Counted from the first letter of the stretch, positions 9,801-18,699 are shown. The stretch is DNA of 64,000 bases from Sphingobacterium sp. CZ-UAM (GCF_002000245.1 NZ_MTCM01000001.1:992001-1056000); one strand, 5' to 3'. A program made the numbers and translations. The notes: a model not told the origin generated them from the letters alone.

Positions 9801-9925
9801 TATTCTCCGGTATACTTACCTTATTTATTATTCCCGCAGTCTACTCCTATCTGTCGAGTAATAAGCGTAGGGAAAGCATTATTGAAGAAGAAACCGAAAG
9901 CCTAAATGAAAAGGCAACGCACTAA
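6824..9925 (+). CDS. RND efflux pump, HAE-1 (AcrB/MexF-like) family
   Basis: The length of 1033 residues is normal for the family. Twelve membrane helices are laid out as 1+5 and 1+5 around two large periplasmic loops. TM4 carries the adjacent proton-relay aspartates in LVVDDAIVVLEN (Asp404-Asp405), and the second half contains the conserved LITKNGILIVEFAN segment with the relay lysine. The paired aspartates mark the hydrophobe/amphiphile exporter group rather than heavy-metal CusA-type pumps. It uses the proton gradient to export drugs, detergents or similar compounds through the adaptor and outer-membrane factor of the same operon. Substrate cannot be read from the sequence. Confidence 0.93.
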   Translation: MSISSLSIKKPVLAGVFSLLLVILGIVGWKQLGVREFPLTEPPVISVITFYPGASPDVIASKLTRPMEESIAEAGGIRTISSESREQVSVISVEFNRETDIEDALNDVRDKVAKSRKQLPADVDPPIVQKASSADNLVAFLEVESDTKDIKEVSHIASTVIKDRMQSIPGINNVAIVGEHKYAMRLRFDPIKLASYRLSPEDVRQALLRENVDLPGGRIEGDQSELSIRTLGRLNSATDFNEMLIKKVGNSVIKLQDVGVAELGEMNERTAIINETGNLNRIGIGVAIQIQRDANAIEVVDEFYKRLAQLKKDIPSDYRLIVGFDFTRSVRESIKEVEETLFIAFGLVVLIIFLFLRDWRSTIIPVLAIPVSILSAFFIMYIAGFSINVLTLLGLVLAIGLVVDDAIVVLENIYKKIEEGMSPIQAAFKGSKEIYFAVISTTITLSAVFLPIVFMGGISGQLFLEFAIVVSGSVLVSAFVALTLTPMLSAYFLKKKAGPGWFYRMTEPFFVRLNNGYTRLLLLFMKVRWLAWVFLLVTSGLIYFVGKQLPSELAPVEDRSNMNLIAIAPEGVSFDYMKKNMIEVGKYVNDSTDGLYQTYSMVAISFIPAPAPVNVAVQSIYLKDPKERKKSIQDLYNQYGAASGNFRSFLLFPYLPPTIGTRYGGDMPVQFVLQAQNLDSLTAVLPKFLAAVRQSKKLMFADSDLKINKPEVKIRIDREKAALMGVSIEEVARTLQLSLSGQRYGYFLRDDRQYEVIGQLSRPYRNDINDLNGIYVRSMEGQMIPLGNLIKTEESVSPAAIYRYDQYTSATISAAPVPGVSLAEAIQEIEKIKTTVLGENFKSSLAGQSRDFSESQGNITFTLILALLLIYMILAAQFESLRDPLTIMLTVPMAVTGAILSLHWFGQSLNVFSQIGIITLVGLITKNGILIVEFANHLKDTGLSKYDAAITAAEQRFRPILMTSLAMIFGALPIALTVNSRQSLGIVIAGGLVFSGILTLFIIPAVYSYLSSNKRRESIIEEETESLNEKATH

Positions 9926-9949
9926 TTATCCATTTCAACGTTTATAACA

Positions 9950-11308
9950 ATGAAAAAAACAATATATACATGCATTACCACGCTGCTGTTGGTTTATCTA
10001 GGCCGACCGCTGCTTGCTCAGGATAAAGCGCTCTCCCTCACCGACGCATTGGAAATTGCAGAAAAGGGCAATAAAACCATACAGGCGCAGCTCCTCGAGG
10101 AAATACATGCGACGGCGATAACGGCAGAGAGCAAGGGTGCACTGCTGCCGACGATTTCGGGCCAGCTGGCCTATTCCCACTACTTTGACAGGCAAACAAT
10201 TTTTCTGCCGGGATATTTTGCCGGCACCAACAAAGCCGTACAAGACGTAGCTGTTGGCGGAAAAAATGCTTTTAACGGCATGCTATCCCTTTATCAGCCC
10301 ATTTTTGCACCCGATCTCAGTAGGCAAAGGAAAACAGCATTTATCAATGAGCAGATCGAATTTCAAAAAACAGCTGAACTTAAAAGCAAAGTTGCGCTGC
10401 AGGTTTCGGTAAGTTATCTTAACATATTGATTATGAATGAACAGCTTACCTTACTTGAACAAAGCTTACTCCGAAATGTGCGATCACTGAATGATGCCCG
10501 TTCCTTATTTACACAAGGCCGCGCGCTTAAATCGGATACACTGCGGAGTTTTATTGAGGTAGAAAATATCCGGTCATCGGTTTCTTACCTGAAAAACAAT
10601 AAAGAGGTCGCACTAATCGAATTAAAAAGACTGCTCGGAATGGATGAATCCGAATCCATTGTATTGAGTGATGAGCTGGAATTTAGTGGTCAGCATGACC
10701 ATTACTTATTGGATGATTTATTGAAAACAGCAACTCAAAATCGTAAAGACTTCGCTATAAAACAACTACTGATTGATCTTCAACAGAAAAAGAAAGAAGC
10801 TAAAGTGGCTGAGCTTATGCCCAAGCTGGCATTAATAGGTCAGTATCAGGTACAGGCCCAGGCAGATAATCTGCATTTAGGGGACTATACCTGGCCACGG
10901 ACATCGTTTTTGGGGCTGCAGCTCTCCATACCTATTTTTAACGGCAACAGGACCCGATGGCAAATCAAGCAGGCTGACATTAAATTAAAACAGGAACAGC
11001 TACGCCTGGACGATTTTAGAGCAGAAATTAAAACCCAATTGGCCGCTATTATCAGCAAATGGAACGAAGCCATTGCACAATTGGAGATACAGAAAACCAC
11101 TGTTAGTTCGGCTGAACTGAACTATCAGATGAACGAAGACCGTTTCAAAAATGGCCTAGGGTCACGCCTAGAGTTAACAGATGCCGACCTGGCACTGACA
11201 CAGGCAAGAATAAATCGTCTGCGGGCGACTTACAATCTGAGGATGCTTTATACGGAGATGCAACATAGCCTGGGATTGTTGGACCTGCATTCAAAAACAA
11301 GCCATTAG
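9950..11308 (+). CDS. TolC-family outer-membrane efflux protein
   Basis: The protein has 452 residues. A signal peptide ends near LLAQDKALSL. Two similar halves of long amphipathic helices follow, including the repeated pattern around LNDARSLFTQGRALKSDT and NYQMNEDRFKNGLGSRLEL typical of OEP repeats. It forms the trimeric outer-membrane exit duct for the RND pump encoded 24 bp upstream. The MFS exporter gene follows after 34 bp, which suggests that the four genes form one operon. Confidence 0.92.
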   Translation: MKKTIYTCITTLLLVYLGRPLLAQDKALSLTDALEIAEKGNKTIQAQLLEEIHATAITAESKGALLPTISGQLAYSHYFDRQTIFLPGYFAGTNKAVQDVAVGGKNAFNGMLSLYQPIFAPDLSRQRKTAFINEQIEFQKTAELKSKVALQVSVSYLNILIMNEQLTLLEQSLLRNVRSLNDARSLFTQGRALKSDTLRSFIEVENIRSSVSYLKNNKEVALIELKRLLGMDESESIVLSDELEFSGQHDHYLLDDLLKTATQNRKDFAIKQLLIDLQQKKKEAKVAELMPKLALIGQYQVQAQADNLHLGDYTWPRTSFLGLQLSIPIFNGNRTRWQIKQADIKLKQEQLRLDDFRAEIKTQLAAIISKWNEAIAQLEIQKTTVSSAELNYQMNEDRFKNGLGSRLELTDADLALTQARINRLRATYNLRMLYTEMQHSLGLLDLHSKTSH

Positions 11309-11342
11309 ATATTAGACGGATAATTTAAAGAAAACGTACAAA

Positions 11343-12770
11343 ATGAATACACAAACTATAGAACAAAAGGATAAAACCATACCCTATCCAAAACGTTGGG
11401 CAGCACTTTTCTTGCTCTGCATGGCCCAGTTTATCGTCATTATGGATACCTCCATTATTGGCGTTGCGCTTCCGGCAATAAAGGCCGATTTAGGCTATTC
11501 ACAATCCAGTCTGCAATGGATTTTCAACGCTTACGTTATCCTATTTGGCGGCTTTCTGTTGCTCGGGGGCCGCCTTTCTGACCTGCTTGGTGCACGTAGG
11601 GTCTTTATGTGGGGATTTGGTATTCTTACCGTGGCCTCTTTTTTAGCTGGTATCGCTTGGTCAGAATTGGCGTTGAACATTGGTCGTGGACTACAAGGAT
11701 TAGGTTCTGCGCTGATTGCTCCTGCCGCCCTGACCCTGGTCATGTCCAAATTTACCGATCCAAAGGAACTTAATCGTGCTTTCGGATTTTGGGGTGCAGC
11801 GGCCGCAGCCGGTGGATCGGCGGGAGTTTTTCTGGGGGGCGTGATCACGGAGTGGCTTTCATGGCATTGGATATTCCTGATCAATATTCCCGCAGGTCTT
11901 ATTGTCCTACTTTTTAGCAAGCGACTGTTGTTCAAGGGTAGCACAAAAAAAGGGAAAATTGACCTTGCCGGCGCGATATTGGCCAGTACTGCACTTGTGC
12001 TGATGGTGTATGCTATTGTGTCGGCAGAACATATCGGATGGAGTTCCGTACAGACAGTCCTACTGTTGGGTATATCCATCCTATTATTCATTGTGTTCAT
12101 TATGCTACAGAAAAACAAAAGCGAGCCGCTTGTCCCAATGTCTATTTTTAAGGTCCCTAATTTATCCGCAGGTAACCTCATGATGTCGCTATTGGCTGCC
12201 GCCTGGATCCCCTTATGGTTTTTTCTTAACCTTTACTTACAACAGATCCTGCATTATTCAGCCTTCCATAGTGGTCTAGCGCTGTTACCGATGACCATAG
12301 CCATTATGATACTAATGGTAGGTTTTACCGGAAAACTGGTCGCTAGGTTCGGATTCAAAGCCAATATTGTTGCTGGTCTGGTCATCCTGGCGGGTTCATT
12401 ATTTCTTTTCAGCACGATTCCTGCGGATGGCTCATTCCTGAAAGATGTACTGCCAGCCTCTTTATTGGGAGCTTTGGGGATGTCCCTTACCTATATTCCG
12501 GGAACGATAGCGTCCATGTCGGCTGCCAAACCCGAGGAAATGGGATTGGCTTCAGGATTGGTAAATACCAGTTATCAGGTTGGATCAGCCTTGGGCCTGG
12601 CAATTATCGTTGCTGTCTCGGCCGCGCAAACCAATTCCTTGAAGCGGGCTGGCGCAACGGACGTCGAAGCATTGAATGCCGGTTTTCAAATTGCTTTTTT
12701 CTCTGCCGGAATGCTCTGTATCGTAGCAATTTTACTTGTCGTCGGTTCTATCAGAACCATCAAGCAGTAG
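11343..12770 (+). CDS. MFS drug exporter, DHA2 (EmrB/QacA-like) 14-TM family
   Basis: The protein has 475 residues and about 14 hydrophobic segments. Seen: FIVIMDTSIIGVALPAI in TM1 (motif D1), motif A GGRLSDLLGARR between TM2 and TM3, and the glycine-rich motif C in TM5 (GFWGAAAAAGGSAG). This is the proton-driven multidrug exporter group DHA2. These normally work alone in the inner membrane or with an EmrA-type adaptor; no second adaptor is present. It is the last gene of the efflux operon and is followed by a clear terminator. Cotranscription with an RND triad suggests a shared inducer (inference). Confidence 0.9.
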   Translation: MNTQTIEQKDKTIPYPKRWAALFLLCMAQFIVIMDTSIIGVALPAIKADLGYSQSSLQWIFNAYVILFGGFLLLGGRLSDLLGARRVFMWGFGILTVASFLAGIAWSELALNIGRGLQGLGSALIAPAALTLVMSKFTDPKELNRAFGFWGAAAAAGGSAGVFLGGVITEWLSWHWIFLINIPAGLIVLLFSKRLLFKGSTKKGKIDLAGAILASTALVLMVYAIVSAEHIGWSSVQTVLLLGISILLFIVFIMLQKNKSEPLVPMSIFKVPNLSAGNLMMSLLAAAWIPLWFFLNLYLQQILHYSAFHSGLALLPMTIAIMILMVGFTGKLVARFGFKANIVAGLVILAGSLFLFSTIPADGSFLKDVLPASLLGALGMSLTYIPGTIASMSAAKPEEMGLASGLVNTSYQVGSALGLAIIVAVSAAQTNSLKRAGATDVEALNAGFQIAFFSAGMLCIVAILLVVGSIRTIKQ

Positions 12771-12832
12771 AAAAAAGCTACTGTCGTTCAAAGGCTGATA
12801 GACCTGCGTTATATATCCTGAATAACTGATGA

Positions 12833-12861
12833 AGCGTTTCCTACTGTGGAAGCGCTTTTTT
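12833..12861 (+). terminator. rho-independent terminator of the efflux operon
   Basis: A 9-bp stem (AGCGTTTCC / GGAAGCGCT, one G-U pair) with a 6-nt loop is followed by six T residues, 63 bp after the MFS stop codon. Confidence 0.85.
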
Positions 12862-12908
12862 ATAGCATTCATTTTTTCAACTGTTTAGAATAATTCCTAA
12901 TAATACTG

Positions 12909-12916
12909 TACTTTTG
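12909..12916 (+). promoter_or_regulatory. -7 promoter element (TACTTTTG) of the PepSY gene
   Basis: Exact TAnnTTTG match, 28 bp upstream of ATG 12944. Because this element overlaps the longest possible reading frame (TTG at 12914), it supports the later start at 12944. Confidence 0.55.
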
Positions 12917-12943
12917 TCCCATCCTCATACTCTAGTGAAAGCA

Positions 12944-14116
12944 ATGGCAAATAAGATGACCCCAAAAAACAGTCTAAAAAAGGTATTCCAACAACTACAC
13001 CTTTATATCGGACTGCTTTTTAGTCTCATTTTTTTGATCGTTTGTATCAGCGGAATGCTGCTGAGTTTTGAGAAAGAACTGACACCTTTGCTATGGCCGA
13101 AAGAACAGCGGGTTGCAGTCTTGGCAAACCGCTTACCTGTCGATGTGATTGTATCGGGAGCAAAAGATATTTTTCCCGATAAAAGGCTTTTCCGCCTTGA
13201 AATTCCTGCCGATCCTTCCAGGAGCTATCGGATTCAATATGGGTCAAAGAAAGAAAAATATTGGTATGCTTATATTAACCCCTATACGGGCGAAGTCCAG
13301 TCTAAAGGGGCGCAGGCCGAGCGTTTCTTTCAGAAAGTACTGGATATACACCGTTTTCTTTTGATGGACAAAATTGGGGCGACGCTGACGGGGATTTCCG
13401 CTCTTGCGACCCTATTTCTCGCGATAAGCGGTATTTATCTATGGTGGCCCAAGAATAGACAGCTGCTCAAGCAGCGCCTCAAAGTGGGAATGTCTGCTTC
13501 TATGAAAAGAAAAGTCTGGGATTTTCACGCTGTGGGGGGATTCTATGCAGCATTGTTCCTCCTGATCTTTACCCTGACCGGTCTGACATGGAGCTCTGAC
13601 TGGTACAATAAACAGTTTTTTAGGCTTTTTGGTGCCGATAACAAGACGAAAAAGGAAAAAGTAAAAAATCCAGTATCGGAACTTGCTGTTGGCTTTTCGC
13701 CATTCGAGACCATGTACCAGCAGATTAACGCACTTTATCCTGCTCCGGGAAATATACTGATGACATTTCCGGAACAGGAAGATATCGCTTTTTCATTGAC
13801 AAAAGAATCATTTTCTGGCGGGCTGTTGCAGATCAACCAGGCCTATTTCGACAGCAGATCCGGCAAGCTGATCAAAGGCAACCCAATGAACAAGTTGCCT
13901 GTGGCGGAGCAAATGCGCAAGATGGTCAAGCCCATCCATGTTGGCTCGGTATTTGGCCTTCCTTCAAAAATTGTTATGTTTCTGGCCGCTAGTCTGGCCG
14001 TCACCCTCCCCATCACCGGTCTTTGGATCTGGCTCAACAAAAGGAACAAAAAAATGGTAAGGCCCAGAAAAAAACGAAGACCTAGAGATCGAGCTGTACC
14101 CCTAAATTTGCCATAG
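12944..14116 (+). CDS. PepSY-associated TM-helix membrane protein (iron-uptake linked)
   Basis: About 390 residues from ATG 12944 (ATG 12956 is an alternative). An N-terminal helix contains LYIGLLFSLIFLIVCISG, then a PepSY-like periplasmic part (YRIQYGSKKEKYWYAYINP), with further helices near residues 140, 200 and 345. The HRFLLMDKIG and HAVGGFYAALF histidine motifs are typical of the PepSY_TM family, proposed to work as ferric-siderophore reductases or transport helpers in the inner membrane. It faces a siderophore-type TonB receptor encoded on the opposite strand, with a 35-bp overlap of the two 3' ends. The last dozen residues (arginine/lysine-rich) are encoded inside this overlap. Confidence 0.85.
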   Translation: MANKMTPKNSLKKVFQQLHLYIGLLFSLIFLIVCISGMLLSFEKELTPLLWPKEQRVAVLANRLPVDVIVSGAKDIFPDKRLFRLEIPADPSRSYRIQYGSKKEKYWYAYINPYTGEVQSKGAQAERFFQKVLDIHRFLLMDKIGATLTGISALATLFLAISGIYLWWPKNRQLLKQRLKVGMSASMKRKVWDFHAVGGFYAALFLLIFTLTGLTWSSDWYNKQFFRLFGADNKTKKEKVKNPVSELAVGFSPFETMYQQINALYPAPGNILMTFPEQEDIAFSLTKESFSGGLLQINQAYFDSRSGKLIKGNPMNKLPVAEQMRKMVKPIHVGSVFGLPSKIVMFLAASLAVTLPITGLWIWLNKRNKKMVRPRKKRRPRDRAVPLNLP

Positions 14117-16424
14117 TCCCGGTCCCCTTGATGTAATAGCGGCCTTCATTGGTCGCTCCGCGTACTTCGGCATGAACGGGATAGTAATCCGCATTGAATA
14201 GGTTGTTGATAGAGAATAAAAAGGTGAATTTCTGATATTTGTATCTGGTTTGGAAATCAACAAGATTATAACCGGAAATCGGATATTTCCCATAATTGTA
14301 TTCCGCAGCCGGGAATACGTCCCGCCCACCCAAATGCAGGTATTGCAAATAAACATTCCAGTTGTCCGTGATGCTGAAATCGGCATTTAGGTTAATTTTG
14401 AACGGAGAAATAATAGAATTGTCTAATTTATCTTTGTACTTGCCTTCTTTTTTCAGATCCTGACGCCCATCCATATAGCCGAGTACAGTTCCCAAAGACA
14501 GCCATTGAACCGGTTTTACATTTCCGACAAATTCCATGCCATAAATGCGTTGTGGTACCTGACTCAATTCGTAATTACCAGGTGTGGAAGTTTCAGCGAA
14601 GGTGGTTCCTTTCTGGGATGTACTATAATAGCCTGTCAGCTGATAGTCCCATATATTCATTTTACCATTTACACCCAGTTCGAAATTATTGACCACAACA
14701 GGTTTGGGGTCAATTTGGCTCAAGGGTACACCATTGCGCAGGATAAGCCCGACATCGCCAATGGAATATCCCTGCGAAAAGGAAGCGAAAGGTTGCGCGT
14801 AACTATATTTGTTGTACCGTGTGGCGATATTAAATACAAAAGCATCTGAATTGTTATTGTCACCCGCAGTGAGTTTGCCATTTTTGGTCAGATCGCCCAC
14901 CTTAAAACGGATATTTTCATAACGTACCCCGCCTTTTAGAATCCAGTCAGTACCTAAACTCAATTTACTCTGCAGGTAAAACGCGACATTGTTCATATTC
15001 ATATCCGGTGTCACCAGGTCATCTTTCAGTGTTTTCTGTACGGTATGGTCTTTTAGAAAATCAGCACCGTAGATCAGGGAGATATTGGATGATGAGCCCA
15101 GCTCAAAAGGTGTATTAAAATTTAATCTTGCTCCTTTATGGTCAGAATAATTTTGGTTGTATGTTTCAAAAACCGTATTCATGTCCTCATAGTACAGGCT
15201 TAAATTTGCTGCCGTCTTTCCATATCGACCGTCATACTTCAAATGAAAGGCTTTGTTATAGGGAGTACCACCGTTGATCACGGTATCAGAAGGAATACCA
15301 ATGGCCGGCGACTTGCCAAAATCACCCTTGGTACCGACATATTTGCTATCCTGCAGGCTACGATAATAATTGCCCATAAATTCGACCCGATGCTCGGGGG
15401 CTATTTGATAACCGATTTTGGCCAGGACATTATAAGCGCGTGTTTCGCCCAATCCATAAAATGGACTGGCAATCGCTGCGTCGGCGCTCCGTACCACACC
15501 CGACCGTCCGGCTTTACCCTGAATGACGTAATCCCATTTGTCCAGCTGCCCTGAAAATACCTGCGCAATATTGTAGCCATAGGTCTCACTAGGCTTTACC
15601 AGGCTCAATGAATTATTGAGATAGGTTGATGAAGCCAGCTTTTTCCCTTGCTGCGGCTTTTTGGTGATATAGTTTATCACACCGCCGGCTGCGCCGTTAC
15701 CGTACATTGCTGTAGCACCATTCACCACCTCGATGTGATCGATTGCACTGGCATCGATTGTCCGCAAGTCGCGGCCACCGTTGCGTAGCGGTGTTGACTG
15801 CGGAATGCCGTCAATCAATACCAAAAAATTACGCCCCCGGATTTTAGCGATAAAGTTATTTTGGCTTTCCTCGCTGGGCGAGATACTGGGTACCTTCTGC
15901 ATCAGGATGGATGGCAGATTATCGTTGATCTGCCGTTGCTGATCGAGTGCCTTAGTGCCGATATAGGTGATCGATGAGGGCACTTGATCGATATGTTCTG
16001 CCAATCGACTTGCTGTCACGACCACTTCATCCAAACTCTGCTGTTCGGCAGTCAAGGTAATCGTTTGTAAATCATGTTGCTCTTCACGCAGTTCAATATC
16101 TTGAGATTGCTTGCCAAATCCCAGGGAACTTAATGTCAAACGGTAGGTACCGTAATCAATAGCTGTTAATCTGAAGTAACCATCTTTATCAGATTGGGTG
16201 CTCTTTGCTCCATGCAGCTCAACACGTACATTTGCCAAAGGAAGACCCTGAGCATTGACCACCCGGCCTAGGATGGTGCCCTTTTGCTGTGCTTTGGTCG
16301 CAGATATATCGAAAGGCCTGTTGCTGTTATATACTGTCCCTGCGGCGGCTGATGTGGATAAGTAAAAAGAACAAGATAATAAGGCGACTGTGAGCCTAGT
16401 CATGCTGTATGGATTAACTTTCAT
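14082..16424 (-). CDS. TonB-dependent siderophore-type outer-membrane receptor
   Basis: The protein has 780 residues. A signal peptide is followed by a CarboxypepD_reg-like beta-sandwich (GTILGRVVNAQGLPLANVRV, about residues 48-125). Next is a TonB-box-like stretch (LDEVVVTASR), a plug domain (IRGRNFLVLIDGIPQSTP; GNGAAGGVINYITKKP) and a 22-strand-type barrel. The receptor imports a large ligand through the outer membrane using TonB/ExbBD energy. The plug signatures and the PepSY partner favour ferric siderophores over glycans; no SusD is present. The protein ends in VQLDL rather than the usual terminal aromatic residue, and its last codons overlap the convergent PepSY gene. Confidence 0.9.
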   Translation of the reverse strand: MKVNPYSMTRLTVALLSCSFYLSTSAAAGTVYNSNRPFDISATKAQQKGTILGRVVNAQGLPLANVRVELHGAKSTQSDKDGYFRLTAIDYGTYRLTLSSLGFGKQSQDIELREEQHDLQTITLTAEQQSLDEVVVTASRLAEHIDQVPSSITYIGTKALDQQRQINDNLPSILMQKVPSISPSEESQNNFIAKIRGRNFLVLIDGIPQSTPLRNGGRDLRTIDASAIDHIEVVNGATAMYGNGAAGGVINYITKKPQQGKKLASSTYLNNSLSLVKPSETYGYNIAQVFSGQLDKWDYVIQGKAGRSGVVRSADAAIASPFYGLGETRAYNVLAKIGYQIAPEHRVEFMGNYYRSLQDSKYVGTKGDFGKSPAIGIPSDTVINGGTPYNKAFHLKYDGRYGKTAANLSLYYEDMNTVFETYNQNYSDHKGARLNFNTPFELGSSSNISLIYGADFLKDHTVQKTLKDDLVTPDMNMNNVAFYLQSKLSLGTDWILKGGVRYENIRFKVGDLTKNGKLTAGDNNNSDAFVFNIATRYNKYSYAQPFASFSQGYSIGDVGLILRNGVPLSQIDPKPVVVNNFELGVNGKMNIWDYQLTGYYSTSQKGTTFAETSTPGNYELSQVPQRIYGMEFVGNVKPVQWLSLGTVLGYMDGRQDLKKEGKYKDKLDNSIISPFKINLNADFSITDNWNVYLQYLHLGGRDVFPAAEYNYGKYPISGYNLVDFQTRYKYQKFTFLFSINNLFNADYYPVHAEVRGATNEGRYYIKGTGTMANLGVQLDL

Positions 16425-16483
16425 TTCTTGTTTGGTCTGGTAGACGATGTATGGTAACGATTAAACTCAAAATATTAATGGCT

Positions 16484-16491
16484 CAAAGATA
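16484..16491 (-). promoter_or_regulatory. -7 promoter element (TATCTTTG on minus strand) of TonB receptor gene
   Basis: Exact TAnnTTTG match read on the minus strand, 59 bp upstream of the receptor start codon. No good -33 element was found and no Fur box was recognised. Confidence 0.45.
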
Positions 16492-16539
16492 TCATTATTT
16501 TGAATAAATCTAAATACAGTTACAAGAAAAAAGCTGGAA

Positions 16540-16998
16540 CTAAATCTCTATTCTCATTTCCAATAAATTAGGTTTAAACCCAGCTTTGCGATAGGCTTGC
16601 TTTGCAGGTTCGTTCTGATCATAAACCTGAAGTCTTAACTCTGTGATCTTTCGTTCCTTAGCCCAGTTTGTCAAGGCCTCCAAAATTAATTTATTGATCC
16701 CCTGGCCACGATATTCGGGTTTTACATACATAAATCCCAGATGCACATATTTCGCATACTTTTGATAAGGTTTGGCATCGACTATTTTGGCGTAGCCCGA
16801 TCCGACGAGCTGGTCGCCGATCACAGCGACCAGGACTTCTGCTTCCGCCGATTGTATTAATTCCAGCAGATCATAATAATGAATTTCACCCTCCTTTAAG
16901 GTTTCGTCATAAGGACGTTCAGCGGTAACGATTCCCTGTTCAAATTCAAGTAGTACATTGATTTCATTTTCCTGTGCCTGTCTGATTTTTAGTTCCAT
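16540..16998 (-). CDS. GNAT-family N-acetyltransferase
   Basis: The protein has 152 residues. The acetyl-CoA pyrophosphate-binding motif is visible as VKPEYRGQGINKLIL (R-x2-G-x-G/A type). The preceding strand is YVHLGFMYV and the final helix contains YDQNEPAKQAYRKAGFKP, which closes the fold as in most GNAT enzymes. It transfers an acetyl group to an unidentified amine. It is read in the same direction as the TonB receptor but separated by 115 bp with its own promoter element there, so coupling is unlikely. Confidence 0.88.
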   Translation of the reverse strand: MELKIRQAQENEINVLLEFEQGIVTAERPYDETLKEGEIHYYDLLELIQSAEAEVLVAVIGDQLVGSGYAKIVDAKPYQKYAKYVHLGFMYVKPEYRGQGINKLILEALTNWAKERKITELRLQVYDQNEPAKQAYRKAGFKPNLLEMRIEI

Positions 16999-17238
16999 TT
17001 CCGAATGCTGTGTTTGTGCTAAATGTAATTATACCTGTTCAACTTTGGGCTAATAAACAGTTCATGCAAGATACAAAAATCGCTGGCTTTAGGATAGCTT
17101 TAAATGTCAGGACGCTGTCAATTGCCGCAAATTGCAGATCTTGTTACAGAAGTAAATCAAACAATCGATTGCGTTTAATTTCTTTTCGTATCACGTAAGT
17201 TTTTATATAAATTGATATTAAACAATTAAAGATAAATT

Positions 17239-18591
17239 ATGAAAAAAATTAAATTTGCGGCACTGCTCGGTGCGGCACTGATTTGTTTTGTTTCCTGTCA
17301 AAAGACTGTCGTTAAGCTGGAGACTGACGAAAAACTATCGCTGCGGGCAGCGACTCCCGGTCCCAACGGTTATGAGGTGCCACTGGGGGGCAATGCTTTC
17401 GTTACAGCAGCACCTTCCGGTGCCGTTGAGGTCATCAATAGCAATGGCTTAGCCAACTGGACCAATGCCAACAGCATTGTGAGTACCTATGCCAAGTTGC
17501 CACAGTCAGGTACATTGAGCGTGAAAATCCGGGCCAAGGTATTGCCCAATGGTGACAGCAGCGTGGTCAGGCTGACCATCAACGGGGTGAGTAAGCAGGT
17601 ACACCTAAAAGGCGGTACCCTAAAGGATTATACCGTAGGTAACTACACGATCAATGCGGGCGGCTATGTCAAAATGGATCTGCAGGGTGTCTCCAAAACC
17701 GGCGGTTATTTTGCGGATGTCTCCCATCTTATTTTAAGCGGATCAGCGACAACAGGTACCGTAATCTACAGTGACAATAATATCGACAATACCTACTATT
17801 GGTCGAGACGTGGACCTTCCTGCCACTTGGGCTATACCGTACCGACCAGCCAACAGGTCTCCTATTATTATAGCGAAATCAATGTCCCTACCGGTGAAGA
17901 TAAAATCGGATCCTATTTTATGGCCAATGGATTCGGTCAGGGATATTTTGGTATGCAGGTCAATTCGGCCACGGAGCGCCGGATCCTGTTTTCGGTGTGG
18001 AGTCCTTACAGCACCGATAATCCCGCTGAAATACCGGCTGAAGACCGCATTACACTCAATCGGAAAGGAGCTAATACCACGACAGGTGAGTTTGGTGGCG
18101 AGGGGTCCGGTGGACAGAGCTATATGAAATATAGTTGGACAAGCGGCAAGAGCTACAAGTTCTTGCTTAAAGGCGAGCCCGACGGGAATGGTGCCACCGA
18201 TTTTACGGCCTGGTTCAATGATCCTTCTGTCAACAGCTGGGTACTGATCGCAAGCTGGAAAAGACCCAAAATATCCACTTATCTGACCAACTTCCACAGC
18301 TTCCTTGAAAATTTTAACGCCGATAACGGCTACCTCGGACGCTCAGCAGATTATAAAAATCAATGGGTACGTACCACATCGGGTACCTGGATGCCGGTGG
18401 TTCAGGCCAAATTTACCGTGGATGGAACCTATTCCAGCAACCAGCGCATCGATGCCATGGGCGGCAGCAATGGAAATAGCTTCTTCCTTAAAAACGGTGG
18501 TTTTTTCAATACCGTCGTCAGCCCAGGGACTTTGTTTACCGTAAGCAATGGGAATGCCGCGCCGGCAATAGATCTTACGACTCTGCCCTAA
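17239..18591 (+). CDS. DUF5077/DUF3472-type exported lipoprotein
   Basis: The protein has 450 residues. Lipobox FVSC (Cys20) marks an exported lipoprotein. The first third resembles the DUF5077 beta-sandwich (YEVPLGGNAFVTAAPSG; a jelly-roll-like carbohydrate-binding appearance). The rest matches DUF3472 (YYSEINVPTGEDKIGSYFMANGF; YFGMQVNS; LFSVWSPYSTDNP; GGEGSGGQSYMKYSW). Both families are found in secreted proteins of polymer-degrading Bacteroidota and their function is unknown; glycan binding is a guess. It stands alone and is closed by a strong hairpin. The start codon follows an A/T-rich leader without a recognisable -7 element. Confidence 0.8.
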   Translation: MKKIKFAALLGAALICFVSCQKTVVKLETDEKLSLRAATPGPNGYEVPLGGNAFVTAAPSGAVEVINSNGLANWTNANSIVSTYAKLPQSGTLSVKIRAKVLPNGDSSVVRLTINGVSKQVHLKGGTLKDYTVGNYTINAGGYVKMDLQGVSKTGGYFADVSHLILSGSATTGTVIYSDNNIDNTYYWSRRGPSCHLGYTVPTSQQVSYYYSEINVPTGEDKIGSYFMANGFGQGYFGMQVNSATERRILFSVWSPYSTDNPAEIPAEDRITLNRKGANTTTGEFGGEGSGGQSYMKYSWTSGKSYKFLLKGEPDGNGATDFTAWFNDPSVNSWVLIASWKRPKISTYLTNFHSFLENFNADNGYLGRSADYKNQWVRTTSGTWMPVVQAKFTVDGTYSSNQRIDAMGGSNGNSFFLKNGGFFNTVVSPGTLFTVSNGNAAPAIDLTTLP

Positions 18592-18631
18592 CCGCAAAGG
18601 TCTGCTGCTGAGCTATCCCGCTCACAAGCAA

Positions 18632-18667
18632 AAAAGGCTGTCTTACAATCCTGTAGGACAGCCTTTT
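18632..18667. terminator. bidirectional hairpin terminator
   Basis: A stem of about 14 bp (AAGGCTGTC... / ...GACAGCCTT, continued inward by TTACA/TGTAG) with A-rich left and T-rich right flanks, between the convergent lipoprotein and DUF3592 genes. It can serve both strands. Confidence 0.85.
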
Positions 18668-18699
18668 CGGTTATGGAATAGCTCATGAGAGATTCATTG

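Noticed and set aside
11531..12181. Minus-strand frame of 216 codons inside the MFS exporter gene
   Set aside because: It is fully antisense to conserved MFS motifs; Arg/Pro-rich composition typical of reverse-strand shadows.
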